Numbered from the stretch's first letter, positions 26,023 through 34,786 are shown. The stretch is 64,000 bases of DNA from Pseudopedobacter sp038243635 (GCA_038243635.1 JBBSQW010000002.1:62001-126000); one strand, 5' to 3'. A program made the numbers and translations. Notes: generated from the sequence alone by a model not told the origin.

Positions 26023-27061
26023 ATTTTTTTATTAGGGTATTGAAATCGTTTGCTGTGCTGTTTAAAAAATTAACTTCTATTGCCCATTGGTAAACTGGCA
26101 TCTGATTTAAAAGTGCTGCAAATTTATCTGTTTTTAAACGCACTGCATCTTTTTCTGTGGTAATAATTATTTTATTTTCTGATTCAATAGCGTTAAAATC
26201 TGTCACAAGTTTAAGCATATTTTTTTGGCTAAACTGATGATGATCTGGATAGCTATGGTGTACAATGTTTTTGCTATATTTTTTTACTTCATTTAATACA
26301 GGTTCTGGTTTGGCTATGCCTGTTAATAGTAAAACCGTCCAGTCTTTTTTAACTGTTTGTAGGGATATTTGCTGGTCAGAAGAAATATTTTGTAGTTCTT
26401 CAGCATATTTAATTCCACTATAAAATAGGGTTTGATGTTGGAATGGAGATACTAATATTTCCAATTTTTTTTGTTCGGATTTATTGAGTGTTTGTGGACA
26501 CTTGGTTACGATTAGAATATCAGCTCGTTTTCTTCCGCCAAATGCTTCTCTATAATTACCAGCCGGTAGTAAAAACTTCGGTTTTTTAAGTTGATGATAA
26601 TCAAAAAGTAGAATGCTTAGTCCAGGTTTTACCGCTCGGTGCTGATAAGCATCATCCATTAAAACGAGTTGATGCTCTTTTTGAATATGTTCAATTCCGT
26701 AAACGCGATTTTCACAAACTGCTACGCTAATTTCTGGAAATTTTTGACTGATTTGTAAAGGTTCATCGCCGGTAAGGGTTGCGTCTTCATTGGGGTTTAC
26801 CCATCTAAAACCTTTGGTTTTACGACCATAACCACGACTTAGCGTAGAAAGTTTAAAATCGTTTTTTAAGAAGCGGATTAAATATTCAACCATGGGGGTT
26901 TTGCCAGAACCACCAATTTCTAAATTGCCGACTGAAATTATAGGTATTTCAAAAGACTGGCTTTTGAAAACTCCCCAGTCGTAAAATTTGTTTCTAATAA
27001 AAACAACAATACCGTAAAGCCAGGAGAATGGGAGTAAAAGCTTACGGAACTGTTGAAACAT
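25985..27061 (-). CDS. lpxK: Tetraacyldisaccharide 4'-kinase
   Basis: This 358-residue membrane-associated kinase adds the 4'-phosphate to lipid A disaccharide. An N-terminal hydrophobic helix (KLLLPFSWLYGIVVFI) anchors it. The P-loop is VGNLEIGGSGKTPMVEYL (about residues 44-61). LSRGYGRKTKGFRWV follows near 77-91, and DDAYQHRAVKPGLSILLFDY near 135-154 holds the catalytic Asp-His region. The C-terminal EKDAVRLKTDKF segment is also typical. Length is normal. It is first of three tightly packed minus-strand genes. An outer-membrane lipid gene with a porin fits an envelope theme; the PNP in between does not. Confidence 0.93.
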   Translation of the reverse strand: MFQQFRKLLLPFSWLYGIVVFIRNKFYDWGVFKSQSFEIPIISVGNLEIGGSGKTPMVEYLIRFLKNDFKLSTLSRGYGRKTKGFRWVNPNEDATLTGDEPLQISQKFPEISVAVCENRVYGIEHIQKEHQLVLMDDAYQHRAVKPGLSILLFDYHQLKKPKFLLPAGNYREAFGGRKRADILIVTKCPQTLNKSEQKKLEILVSPFQHQTLFYSGIKYAEELQNISSDQQISLQTVKKDWTVLLLTGIAKPEPVLNEVKKYSKNIVHHSYPDHHQFSQKNMLKLVTDFNAIESENKIIITTEKDAVRLKTDKFAALLNQMPVYQWAIEVNFLNSTANDFNTLIKKYAQSNQRISRIH

Positions 27062-27132
27062 AAATTTTATTAAAGTTCAAATTTAGTCAAAAAAAGAGGA
27101 ATTGGAATGGATGAGTGACGCTGATTTTAAAT

Positions 27133-27158
27133 GCAGGGTTTCCTTCGGAAAAGCCTGC
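27133..27158. repeat. Isolated hairpin upstream of lpxK
   Basis: The arms are GCAGG and CCTGC with an inner TTTCC / GGAAA stem and a TTC-type loop. The 270-bp region 27062-27331 otherwise holds two REP copies and no gene. Confidence 0.5.
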
Positions 27159-27203
27159 CAGATCTAAGGCGTACGTTGATAAATTAAATTTTGAATTACA
27201 CTG

Positions 27204-27333
27204 TCCGGAGAGTTAAGCGAAGCGTCTCTTCGGATAAATATGCCTTGTCGTAAAATAAAATCACTTAAACTGTCCGGAGAGTTAAGCGAAGCGTCTCTTC
27301 GGATAAATAAATGAAAAAGAGTCTCCAGACTCT
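27204..27333 (+). repeat. REP copies 1 and 2 with trailing hairpin
   Basis: Units are at 27204-27234 and 27273-27303, identical over 31 bp and in their next six bases. Copy 2 is followed after 14 bp by a second hairpin AGAGTCTCCAGACTCT (27318-27333). The transposase stop codon TAG (27332-27334) falls in this hairpin. Copy 1 lacks the second hairpin. Confidence 0.85.
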
Positions 27334-27886
27334 AAATAAAGTCAATTTCCAATAACCCTTTACCATCTGTGTAATAATCAATTGCCGAAGAATAAACATA
27401 ATCATGTGCTTCCCATACCATTCGGGCTCGTATAGGGTTTTCATGAATATAATTCAATCTTGTTTCAATTATCTCATTGGTATCACATTCTATTGGATGA
27501 TTATCTTGTTGCCAAAATTGGAACTCTTTATTCTTATTGTTTTTTTTTCCAGCTCTCTTGAAAATCCACATCATCCAACTTTTTCTACTCTCGTGTGGAT
27601 TTTCTGAAATTGCCTTCATGATATTATTTGAGGTAAATTTCTTTAGGTCTCTTAAAATATCGGATAATTTATTGGGAGCTTGAGAAGAAATCATTAAATG
27701 AACATGGTTTGACATGATACACCAAGCATGAATTTTTAAACCCTTATTTGCTTGACAGTATTTTAAGCTATCAACTAAAATATCAGCATAGTCTTTCCTA
27801 GAAAAAACATCGATCCACTGTACAACAGCAAAGGTTATAAAATGAATAGCATTTTGGTTTTTGATGTTATAGCCTCTCTCTGACAT
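27332..27886 (-). CDS. REP-associated tyrosine transposase (RAYT, Y1/HUH family)
   Basis: This is a 184-residue single-domain nuclease of the IS200-like Y1 superfamily. RAYTs nick single-stranded REP hairpins in other species. The HUH motif is in WCIMSNHVHLMISS (His-Val-His, about residues 55-68). The catalytic Tyr is in RLNYIHENPIRARMV (about 143-157), the RAYT-typical YIHxNPVRA motif. Between them lies a basic segment (KRAGKKNNKNKEFQFWQQD). ATG 27886 fits the MSERGYNIKN start. The gene has no accessory tnpB and no recognisable LE/RE hairpins of an IS, but REP palindromes on both sides. It looks intact and probably active or recently so. Confidence 0.85.
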   Translation of the reverse strand: MSERGYNIKNQNAIHFITFAVVQWIDVFSRKDYADILVDSLKYCQANKGLKIHAWCIMSNHVHLMISSQAPNKLSDILRDLKKFTSNNIMKAISENPHESRKSWMMWIFKRAGKKNNKNKEFQFWQQDNHPIECDTNEIIETRLNYIHENPIRARMVWEAHDYVYSSAIDYYTDGKGLLEIDFI

Positions 27887-27926
27887 GGTAGCTTTTTTTA
27901 GAGTTAACTAATTTAGCTTTTATTAG

Positions 27927-27987
27927 GGAGTTTGGAAACTCCAATATATGGCTTAATCCGAAGAGACGCTTCGCTTAACTCTCCGGA
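27927..27987 (-). repeat. REP copy 3 (inverted) with trailing hairpin
   Basis: The REP unit at 27957-27987 is identical to the others but on the minus strand. Reading in REP direction it is followed after 14 bp by GGAGTTTCCAAACTCC (complement of 27927-27942), a hairpin in the same position as in copy 2 but with changed, still complementary arms. It lies between the transposase start and the 74-residue ORF. Confidence 0.85.
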
Positions 27988-28199
27988 CAGTGGGAAACCA
28001 CAACTTCATCGTTAGTTGCAATCGTAAATAATGGGAAAGATTTGAAATGGTTATTATACCATTCTAAAAGCTCGTCTTTTGCCCAGTTATTTTCCTGTTT
28101 TTCTCTTTTAATGTAGGTAATCTTATCATTTGTTTCATAGAACAAATGAGAGTTTATGTTTGATGTTTGCTCCTGAAATGCTGAAATTGATGTTATCAT
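27975..28199 (-). CDS. Small hypothetical protein ending inside a REP
   Basis: This is a 74-residue ORF from ATG 28199: MITSISAFQEQTSN, then a charged middle (IKREKQENNWAKDELLEWYN) and SFPLFTIATNDEVVVSHCPES. The last four or five residues and the stop are encoded by the REP (TGT CCG GAG AGT TAA). No family is recognised. The body looks like genuine coding sequence with an acidic/basic helix, so it may be the start of an older gene whose end was replaced by REP insertion. It lies on the transposase strand, about 90 bp upstream of it. Confidence 0.45.
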   Translation of the reverse strand: MITSISAFQEQTSNINSHLFYETNDKITYIKREKQENNWAKDELLEWYNNHFKSFPLFTIATNDEVVVSHCPES

Positions 28200-28245
28200 T
28201 GTATTAGTTTTTTAGTCATGCTAAGATTAGTGTTTTGCGAATCGA

Positions 28246-28289
28246 ATCAAATTACGGTTTGAATTACGTAATTCAAACCGTAATTTGAT
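28246..28289. repeat. Perfect 44-bp palindrome without loop
   Basis: The left half (28246-28267) starts ATCAAATTACGG and ends GAATTAC; the right half (28268-28289) is its exact reverse complement. There is no spacer and no mismatch. It sits between the 74-residue ORF start and REP copy 4, 12 bp from the latter. Confidence 0.9.
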
Positions 28290-28301
28290 GTTATCTCACT
28301 G

Positions 28302-28361
28302 TCCGGAGAGTTAAGCGAAGCGTCTCTTCGGATTAACAAATGAAAAAGAGTCTCTGACTCT
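28302..28361 (+). repeat. REP copy 4 with trailing hairpin
   Basis: The REP unit is at 28302-28332, followed after 14 bp by AGAGTCTCTGACTCT (28347-28361), a variant of the second hairpin of copy 2 with a shorter stem. The intervening bases resemble those of copy 2 (AAATGAAAA). Confidence 0.85.
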
Positions 28362-28473
28362 AAAGTAATTCACTGCATAAAAAAAACTTCCTGTTTATAG
28401 AAAGCTTTTTGTCCCTTGTGGTTGGTGTTATCGCCACACCACTTTAATCCAATAGTAATTCTTAAAACCAAAA

Positions 28474-28499
28474 AAGCCTCCCATTTACGGAAGGCTTTC
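28474..28499 (-). terminator. Probable terminator downstream of asd
   Basis: Arms AAAGCCTCC and GGAAGGCTTT (one bulge) are followed on the minus strand by a T-rich run. It is 125 bp beyond the asd stop, with hairpin element copy 2 in between. Confidence 0.55.
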
Positions 28500-28509
28500 G
28501 TTTATTACT

Positions 28510-28595
28510 GGGTTAGGGATAGTAGCGGTAGCTTTTTTGGTTGCCTTAGCGAAGCAAAAGCAAAAACCAAAAAACTTTAGCGGACAGCCCGACCC
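28510..28595 (+). repeat. Dispersed long-hairpin element, copy 2
   Basis: It starts GGGTTAGGGATAGTAGCGG, has a T run and GGTT, then a variable tip, then AACC and an A run, and ends TTTAGCGGACAGCCCGACCC. The outer pairing here is GGGT / ACCC where other copies have GCGTT / AACGC. It lies in the asd 3' region. Confidence 0.75.
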
Positions 28596-28623
28596 TTTTT
28601 TCAAGGGAAACCCCCAAATTATT

Positions 28624-29619
28624 CTATCCAATCAAATTTTTACTAACCAAGTATTCTGCAACTTGTACTGCGTTTGTAGCTGCACCTTTTCTTAAATTGT
28701 CGGCAACACACCACATATTTAACGTATTTGCTTGCGACTCATCTCTACGGATACGACCTACAAAAACTTCGTCTTTTTCATGTGCATCTTTTGGCATTGG
28801 GTATATTGCATTAGCTGGATCATCTGCTACTACCACGCCAGGAGTTGCGGCTAATAATTTACGAACGGTAGCTAAATCAAAATCCTTTTCAAACTCGATG
28901 TTTAAAGATTCAGAGTGGCCACCCATAACTGGGATACGAACGGTAGTTGCGGTAACTGCAATGCTATCATCGCCCATGATTTTCTTAGTTTCCAAAATCA
29001 TTTTCATCTCCTCTTTGGTATATCCATTATCTTCAAACACATCAATCTGAGGAATTACGTTTAAATCGATTGGATATGCATAAGCCATTGGGCCATCCAT
29101 AATACCTTTACGCTCGTTCATCATCTGCTCCACCGCTTTTACACCGGTTCCGGTTACAGACTGGTAGGTAGAAACAACTACGCGTTTTACTTTATAAGCA
29201 TCATGCAAAGGTTTTAACGCAATTACCATTTGAACGGTAGAGCAGTTTGGGTTTGCAATAATTTTATCTTCGGCGGTTAACACGTGTGCATTAACTTCTG
29301 GTACGATTAACTTTTTTGTTGGATCCATTCTCCAAGCAGAAGAATTATCAATCACGGTAGTGCCAACTGCTGCAAATTTTGGAGCCTGTTCTTTAGAAGT
29401 ATCTCCGCCAGCAGAAAACAAAGCAACATCTGGACGCATCGCAATAGCCTCGTCAACGGTTACAATTTTGTACTTTTTTCCCTTGAATTCAATTTCTTTA
29501 CCCTTGCTTTTTTCTGAAGCAACTGGAATTAATTCTGTAACTGGGAAATTGCGCTCTGCTAAAACCTTTAACATTACCGTACCAACAAGGCCGGTTGCAC
29601 CTACAACTGCAACTTTCAT
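28624..29619 (-). CDS. asd: Aspartate-semialdehyde dehydrogenase
   Basis: This 331-residue cytoplasmic enzyme reduces aspartyl phosphate to the semialdehyde, the branch point to lysine/DAP, threonine and methionine. The NADP-binding N-terminus is VAVVGATGLVGTVMLKVL (residues 3-20). The catalytic cysteine is in IANPNCSTVQMVIALKPLHD (about 122-141). The conserved VVSTYQSVTGTGVKAVEQM stretch is near 148-166 and RIPVMGGHSESLNIEF near 229-244, with the catalytic His. Standard length. It is transcribed alone, divergent from the lamin-tail protein gene with 64 bp between starts. Confidence 0.95.
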   Translation of the reverse strand: MKVAVVGATGLVGTVMLKVLAERNFPVTELIPVASEKSKGKEIEFKGKKYKIVTVDEAIAMRPDVALFSAGGDTSKEQAPKFAAVGTTVIDNSSAWRMDPTKKLIVPEVNAHVLTAEDKIIANPNCSTVQMVIALKPLHDAYKVKRVVVSTYQSVTGTGVKAVEQMMNERKGIMDGPMAYAYPIDLNVIPQIDVFEDNGYTKEEMKMILETKKIMGDDSIAVTATTVRIPVMGGHSESLNIEFEKDFDLATVRKLLAATPGVVVADDPANAIYPMPKDAHEKDEVFVGRIRRDESQANTLNMWCVADNLRKGAATNAVQVAEYLVSKNLIG

Positions 29620-29683
29620 GTCTGTTATTTAATTTTTAAATAATTAATTATTAATATATTGTGATTGATTTATTGGCGCAAAT

Positions 29684-32281
29684 ATGGGAAAGTTTTTACT
29701 GTTTTTTAGTTTGTTTGTAGCAAATGTTGCATTTTCTCAAGTTAACGATGGCTTTAATGACGGAGATTTTACGCAAAGCTCAATTTGGCAAGGAGATGTG
29801 ACAGGTTATTTTGTAAATCCAAGTAAGCAACTGCAAACCGTACATTCCGGAAACGCCCAAACCGTTTACTTATATACCGTAAATAATTTAGCAGTAAATG
29901 CTAAATGGGAGTTTTATTTACAAATGGATTTTGATCCGTCTTCTTCGAATTTTTCTAGAGTTTACCTAGTATCTGACAAAGCAGATTTGAGCGGTGCATT
30001 AAATGGTTATTTTTTACATGTTGGCGAAAGTGGAGCATTAGATTCGTATGATTTATATAAACAGACTGGCACAAAAATTACAAAAATAATTGACGGACCA
30101 GATAGAACCAGAGGCACCACAGATTTAAAAGCAAGGGTGCAGGTGATTAGAGATGCCAGTGGTTTGTGGGAGTTAAAAACAGATATTAGCGGTGGTACAG
30201 ATTATACAACAGAAGGAACAGTAGTTGACAATACGTTTTTAACCAGTAATTATTTTGGATTTAGATCTTCATTTACCGCAACCCGATCGGGAATGCATTA
30301 TTATGATGATATATTGATTACTGAATTGGTTTCGGATGTGACGCCTCCTGTGTTTACAAAATGTAACACAACGGATGGTAAAGAAATTGTTTTAAATTTT
30401 GACGAGGCTGTGAACGTTAGCGACGCTTCTATAGCGAATCATTACACGATTAACCCAGGTAATATTCAACCGACAGACGTAGTGGTAAATGGAGCTACAG
30501 TGATTTTAAATTTAGCATCTCAATTAAGTACAGGGATTTATACCGTGGCGGTTAGTACCGTTAAAGATTTAAAAGGGAACACTGCGGTACGCCAGAGTAA
30601 CGGATTTGCGTACAAAAAACCATATTTAGCTAGTTTTAAAGATATTTTAATCAACGAGGTATTTGCTGATCCATCACCACAAATTGATTTGCCGTCTGTT
30701 GAGTTTGTGGAACTTTGGAATAGAAGTGGAGAAGATATCGCTTTAAGCGGATTCAAATACAGCGACGCAACTACAACTTTCACCTTTTCTGGCGACAGCA
30801 TTAAAGCAAACCAATACCTGATTTTATGTGCCAAAACAGATACGTTAGAATTTAAGAAATACGGTAAAGTAATTGGGCTTTCGCCTTGGCCATCTTTGAA
30901 TAATTCTTCCGATAATTTGAAACTTGTTAACCAAAACGGAACTTTAATTTCGGAAGTTAATTATCAGGATAGCTGGTATAAAGATTACAGTAAGAAATCT
31001 GGTGGCTGGAGTTTGGAGCTTATAGATCCGATGTCGGTTTGCAAGCCTTCACAAAATTATTCGGCTAGTAAAGATCCGACTGGCGGAACACCGGGCAAAC
31101 AGAATTCAATTTATTTGAGCAATAAAACCACCGAACCTTTAAAACTATTAAGCGTAAGTTTAAAAGATAGCGTAACATTGAGTTTGGTTTTTAATAGGGG
31201 TTTAGATAGTTTACAAGCCACTTTGCCTTCGCATTATCACGTAAATAACGGCGTTGGAATCCCAAGCTTCGCGAATCCATTGCCGCCTGCTTTTTCCTCT
31301 GTTGAAGTAAAATATGCACAATCAATCAATAGAAATCAAACTTACACCATTACCGTTGATGGTTTAACAGATTGCGGAAGTAATGCTTTGCCAAATCAAA
31401 CGTTAAATTTTGTATATCCCGGTTTAATTACAAAAGGCGATATTTTAATTAACGAGGTTTTGTTTAACCCTAAATCTGGTGGGGTAGATTTTGTAGAAGT
31501 TTATAATGCTTCTGACAAAATTTTGGATTTTAAAGATTTGAAAATTGCAACGATTGCCGCTACTAAAGATTCGGTAATCAGCATAAAGGATGTGAGTCCA
31601 AGTACTATCTTATTTGAACCTAAAAGTTATTGGGTAATTACTACCAATCCAGATTCTGTAAAGGCTCAGTACGCTGCTGCTAATTCTAATAATTTTATAA
31701 AACTAAGTTCATTGCCTACTTATGCAAACGATAAAGGTAAGGTGGTGATTTTAAAAGATGCCATTCGTTTAGATCAGTTAGATTATACCAAAAACATGCA
31801 TTTTGCTTTGTTGAAAGATGTTGCCGGCGTTTCTTTGGAACGAAGCAGCTTTACGCTTCCAACTAATGCAACGGCTAACTTTAGATCTGCAACGGCGGCA
31901 TCAGGCTATGCAACTCCTTCAGGTAAAAACTCTCAGTTGTTAGAAGATTTGGCAAGTGCCGACCAAGAAATTTCCTTACCTACTCAAACTTTTTCTCCAG
32001 ATAACGATGGCGTCGAGGATATCCTACGTATTCAATATAGTTTTTTGGCGCCTAGCAAAGTAGCCAATGTCACTATCTATAATGACCAAGGAAAATTGGT
32101 AAAAAAACTAATTAGTAACGAAACCTTAAATACAGAAGGCGCTTGGGTTTGGGATGGCTTAGATCAAACTAACACAAAAGCAAAAACAGGAATTTACGTT
32201 ATTTACGTTGAAGTTTTTGAACTAGACGGCAACGTTAAGAAGTATAAAAGAACTGCGGTGCTGGCGTCTAAATTTAACTAA
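29684..32281 (+). CDS. Large secreted lamin-tail/Ig-like protein with C-terminal sorting-type domain
   Basis: This is an 865-residue extracellular protein. The signal peptide is FLLFFSLFVANVAFSQ (residues 3-18). A concanavalin-like segment (about 19-215) is followed by an Ig-like/Big_5 unit (PPVFTKCNTTDGKEIVLNFD, about 222-315). A lamin-tail domain begins ILINEVFADPSPQIDLPSVE near 325; a second Ig-like unit follows near 490, then a second lamin-tail domain (ILINEVLFNPKSGGVDFVEV) near 588. The C-terminus (FSPDNDGVEDILRIQYSF, then WDGLDQTNTKAKTGIYVIYV) resembles FlgD-Ig/CHU_C domains often linked to type IX secretion. Export by T9SS and cell-surface adhesion are inferences. It is monocistronic. 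Confidence 0.75.
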   Translation: MGKFLLFFSLFVANVAFSQVNDGFNDGDFTQSSIWQGDVTGYFVNPSKQLQTVHSGNAQTVYLYTVNNLAVNAKWEFYLQMDFDPSSSNFSRVYLVSDKADLSGALNGYFLHVGESGALDSYDLYKQTGTKITKIIDGPDRTRGTTDLKARVQVIRDASGLWELKTDISGGTDYTTEGTVVDNTFLTSNYFGFRSSFTATRSGMHYYDDILITELVSDVTPPVFTKCNTTDGKEIVLNFDEAVNVSDASIANHYTINPGNIQPTDVVVNGATVILNLASQLSTGIYTVAVSTVKDLKGNTAVRQSNGFAYKKPYLASFKDILINEVFADPSPQIDLPSVEFVELWNRSGEDIALSGFKYSDATTTFTFSGDSIKANQYLILCAKTDTLEFKKYGKVIGLSPWPSLNNSSDNLKLVNQNGTLISEVNYQDSWYKDYSKKSGGWSLELIDPMSVCKPSQNYSASKDPTGGTPGKQNSIYLSNKTTEPLKLLSVSLKDSVTLSLVFNRGLDSLQATLPSHYHVNNGVGIPSFANPLPPAFSSVEVKYAQSINRNQTYTITVDGLTDCGSNALPNQTLNFVYPGLITKGDILINEVLFNPKSGGVDFVEVYNASDKILDFKDLKIATIAATKDSVISIKDVSPSTILFEPKSYWVITTNPDSVKAQYAAANSNNFIKLSSLPTYANDKGKVVILKDAIRLDQLDYTKNMHFALLKDVAGVSLERSSFTLPTNATANFRSATAASGYATPSGKNSQLLEDLASADQEISLPTQTFSPDNDGVEDILRIQYSFLAPSKVANVTIYNDQGKLVKKLISNETLNTEGAWVWDGLDQTNTKAKTGIYVIYVEVFELDGNVKKYKRTAVLASKFN

Positions 32282-32489
32282 TCCAGGTTCTGTAAAAATC
32301 TGTTTTTTGTAACTTCTATAAAGGACGCATTCCTTTATTGTAAACAAATTTTAAGAAGCCGGGTAACATTTTGATAAACTGGGTAACATTTTTCATAGCT
32401 GTATATTGATGTTTTTCATTTGGTGGTGCAAATGTAAGGTTTATTTTCAATTTATAGCCAAAGGGTTTCATGTTTTTAAACTGAAACCA

Positions 32490-34691
32490 TCACACGGCTA
32501 GTAGTCCGTTATTTCTCAACTGCTGTATGGGCTTGCTAAACCAAAAGAGTTCAAAATCTTCAAAAGTTATTTCAAAATCCTGTTTAAGCTGATTAAACGT
32601 TGTCGATTTTCCCGTATGGACATTTAAGCCATTTAAGCTTGATGTTAACCACTCGCCTTTTTCCTTATCTAAATTAATAGTAAAGCTTTCCTTTTTTTGA
32701 TGGAAAGTCAGCGACATCAAACCCCATGTTTGTCCTTTTTTAGATTTGGTGAAGGTTTGAGTTTCTGGTGTTGTGCCTAACCAAATAATTTTGGCGTTAC
32801 TTTTTGTAGTGAATTCAATTGCAGCGTTTAAGGACTGTTGGATAAAATCTTTTCTAACACTGGTTTTTGGGATTTTGAAATCGAACCAGTCTTGCAGAGG
32901 AAATTCGAAACAAATGCCATGCATATAATTGAACAGCGATTTTCTTAGTCCTTCGCTAAATTTTTGATGGTTAATGCCGGTTTTATCTTTAAACTCCACA
33001 TCATTATGTGCAAAACCAATCTCTTTTTGGTTAGGGATAACATCAAAATCTGCTGGTTTTAAGCCGATAGGACTGTGAGCTGTTAAAGCAAACTGATGCC
33101 AAAACCCCGATTGCATTACACCCAACTCAAACATTTGCCTTACCATCTCCAAGCTGTCAACTGTTTCTTGGACTGTTTGCGTTGGGAAGCCATACATTAA
33201 ATAGGCATGCACCATAATGCCAGCATCGGTAAAATTGCGGTTTACTTTTGCAACTTGCTCAACCGTTACGCCTTTGTCAATTAGTTTCAGTAAACGGTCA
33301 GAAGCCACTTCTAAGCCGCCAGAAACGGCAATGCAGCCAGAGGCTTTTAACAACAAACACAAATCTTTGGTAAAACTTTTTTCAAAGCGAATATTGGTCC
33401 ACCAAGTAACTACCAGTTTTCTTCTGATAATTTCTAATGCAACTTCCCGCATTAACGCTGGCGGTGCGGCTTCATCAACAAAATGAAAACCTTTTTCTCC
33501 TGTCTGTTCAATTTGTTGTTGCATTCGGTCAACCAAAACGCCTGCGGCAACGGGTTCGTAGTTTTTAATATAATCTAAAGAGATATCGCAAAAAGTGCAT
33601 TTTCCCCAATAACAACCATGAGCCATGGTGAGTTTATTCCAACGTCCATCGCTCCACAAGCTATGCATGGGGTTTGCAATTTCTATTACGGAAATGTATT
33701 TGTCTAGCAGTAAATCAGAATAGTCTGGTGTACCCACATCCAGCTGCTTATAATCTTGTTTTAAAGAAAAGTTATTGTAGAAAACTTTGGAATCCTCTAT
33801 TAATAAAGTGCGTTTATAAGCTTTATGATTTGGGTTTTTTTCTGAAGGGTCAATGATGTTTGAGTGCAAAATTTCTACCGGACGTTCGCCGTCATCCAGC
33901 GTGATGAAATCAAAAAACTCAAAAACTCTAACATCTTTCAGGCTTCTTAATTCGGTGTTGGGAAAACCTCCACCCATACTCACTTTTACGTTCGGGTAGT
34001 TTTGTTTAATAAACTGCCCGCAACGAAAAGCACTGTATAAATTTCCTGGAAAAGGAACAGAAATACAAACCAGTTTAGGTTGCTGAGCTTGTATTTTGTC
34101 TTGTAAAAGCCTTAAAGTAACATGGTCAATGTAGGTCGGTTTCTCTTGCAGAAAAGCATATAACTCATCAAACTGGCTAGCGCTTCTGCCCAAACGTTCC
34201 GCGTATCGACTAAATCCAAAATTTTCATCAACACATTCTACAATAAAATCCGACAGATCTTCCAAGTAAAGTGTAGCCAAATGCTTTGCTTTATCTTGAT
34301 TTCCCATATTGCCAAAAGCCCAATCCAAATCATCTAATTGAAGAAATCTGGAAGCTTGCGGTAAAAAATCATCGCTACAAATTTGGCGAGCCATGGTTTG
34401 ATTTTTGCCTTGTAAAAAAAGCATCACATCATCAATAGTTTTGATGTATTCGGCTCGTAACGCATATATACGCTGAATGTTTTCTGAAAAGTCAGCTTGA
34501 TTTCTGGAAGCGTAATCGAATAATTTCGTTAAACTGCTTTTATTGAAGATTTCAATAATTACTTCGATGCCCAAATCTGCGTGATACGAGCTGATTTGTT
34601 TAGTGTTTAGAAATCCTTTTAAATAAGCCGTAGCGGGGTAGGGCGTATTTAATTGGGTAAATGGCGGAGTAATTAGAAGGATATCTTTCAA
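32490..34691 (-). CDS. B12-binding-domain radical SAM protein
   Basis: This is a 733-residue probable iron-sulfur enzyme. The N-terminal third contains a cobalamin-binding-like fold: LLITPPFTQLNTPYPATAYL at the start and KLVCISVPFPGNLYSAFRCG with KVSMGGGFPNTELRSL near 205-245. The radical SAM domain has the cluster motif HGCYWGKCTFCDIS (Cys-x3-Cys-x2-Cys, about 360-373), then GFHFVDEAAPP, SGGLEVASDRLLKLIDKGVT and VHAYLMYGFPTQTVQETVDS. The long C-terminal part is specific to this family. The substrate is unknown; such enzymes methylate or rearrange unactivated carbons. No biosynthetic cluster surrounds it. Confidence 0.85.
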   Translation of the reverse strand: MKDILLITPPFTQLNTPYPATAYLKGFLNTKQISSYHADLGIEVIIEIFNKSSLTKLFDYASRNQADFSENIQRIYALRAEYIKTIDDVMLFLQGKNQTMARQICSDDFLPQASRFLQLDDLDWAFGNMGNQDKAKHLATLYLEDLSDFIVECVDENFGFSRYAERLGRSASQFDELYAFLQEKPTYIDHVTLRLLQDKIQAQQPKLVCISVPFPGNLYSAFRCGQFIKQNYPNVKVSMGGGFPNTELRSLKDVRVFEFFDFITLDDGERPVEILHSNIIDPSEKNPNHKAYKRTLLIEDSKVFYNNFSLKQDYKQLDVGTPDYSDLLLDKYISVIEIANPMHSLWSDGRWNKLTMAHGCYWGKCTFCDISLDYIKNYEPVAAGVLVDRMQQQIEQTGEKGFHFVDEAAPPALMREVALEIIRRKLVVTWWTNIRFEKSFTKDLCLLLKASGCIAVSGGLEVASDRLLKLIDKGVTVEQVAKVNRNFTDAGIMVHAYLMYGFPTQTVQETVDSLEMVRQMFELGVMQSGFWHQFALTAHSPIGLKPADFDVIPNQKEIGFAHNDVEFKDKTGINHQKFSEGLRKSLFNYMHGICFEFPLQDWFDFKIPKTSVRKDFIQQSLNAAIEFTTKSNAKIIWLGTTPETQTFTKSKKGQTWGLMSLTFHQKKESFTINLDKEKGEWLTSSLNGLNVHTGKSTTFNQLKQDFEITFEDFELFWFSKPIQQLRNNGLLAV

Positions 34692-34786
34692 GCTGTCGCA
34701 AATTTATCAAAAAAAGGCCGAATAACGCCGATGTTGATTTTTAGACGTTGTTTTAAAAATACTTCGATAGCCGAGATTAACCTCTA

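Larger units (their letters stand above)
27204..28361. mobile_element. REPtron: RAYT transposase gene flanked by four REP hairpins
   Basis: Four near-identical 31-bp palindromic REP units lie at 27204-27234, 27273-27303, 27957-27987 (inverted) and 28302-28332. The arms TCCGGAGAG and CTCTTCGGA pair with one G-T. They bracket a Y1/HUH transposase gene. REP orientation is the same on the left and far right, and inverted just upstream of the gene. This is the organisation of RAYT loci known in other bacteria. No target duplication or IS end is visible. Confidence 0.75.

Noticed and set aside
27204..28361. REP palindromes as simple transcription terminators
   Set aside because: No T run follows the arms, copies occur in both orientations and upstream of genes, and all are near-identical in sequence, which terminators need not be.
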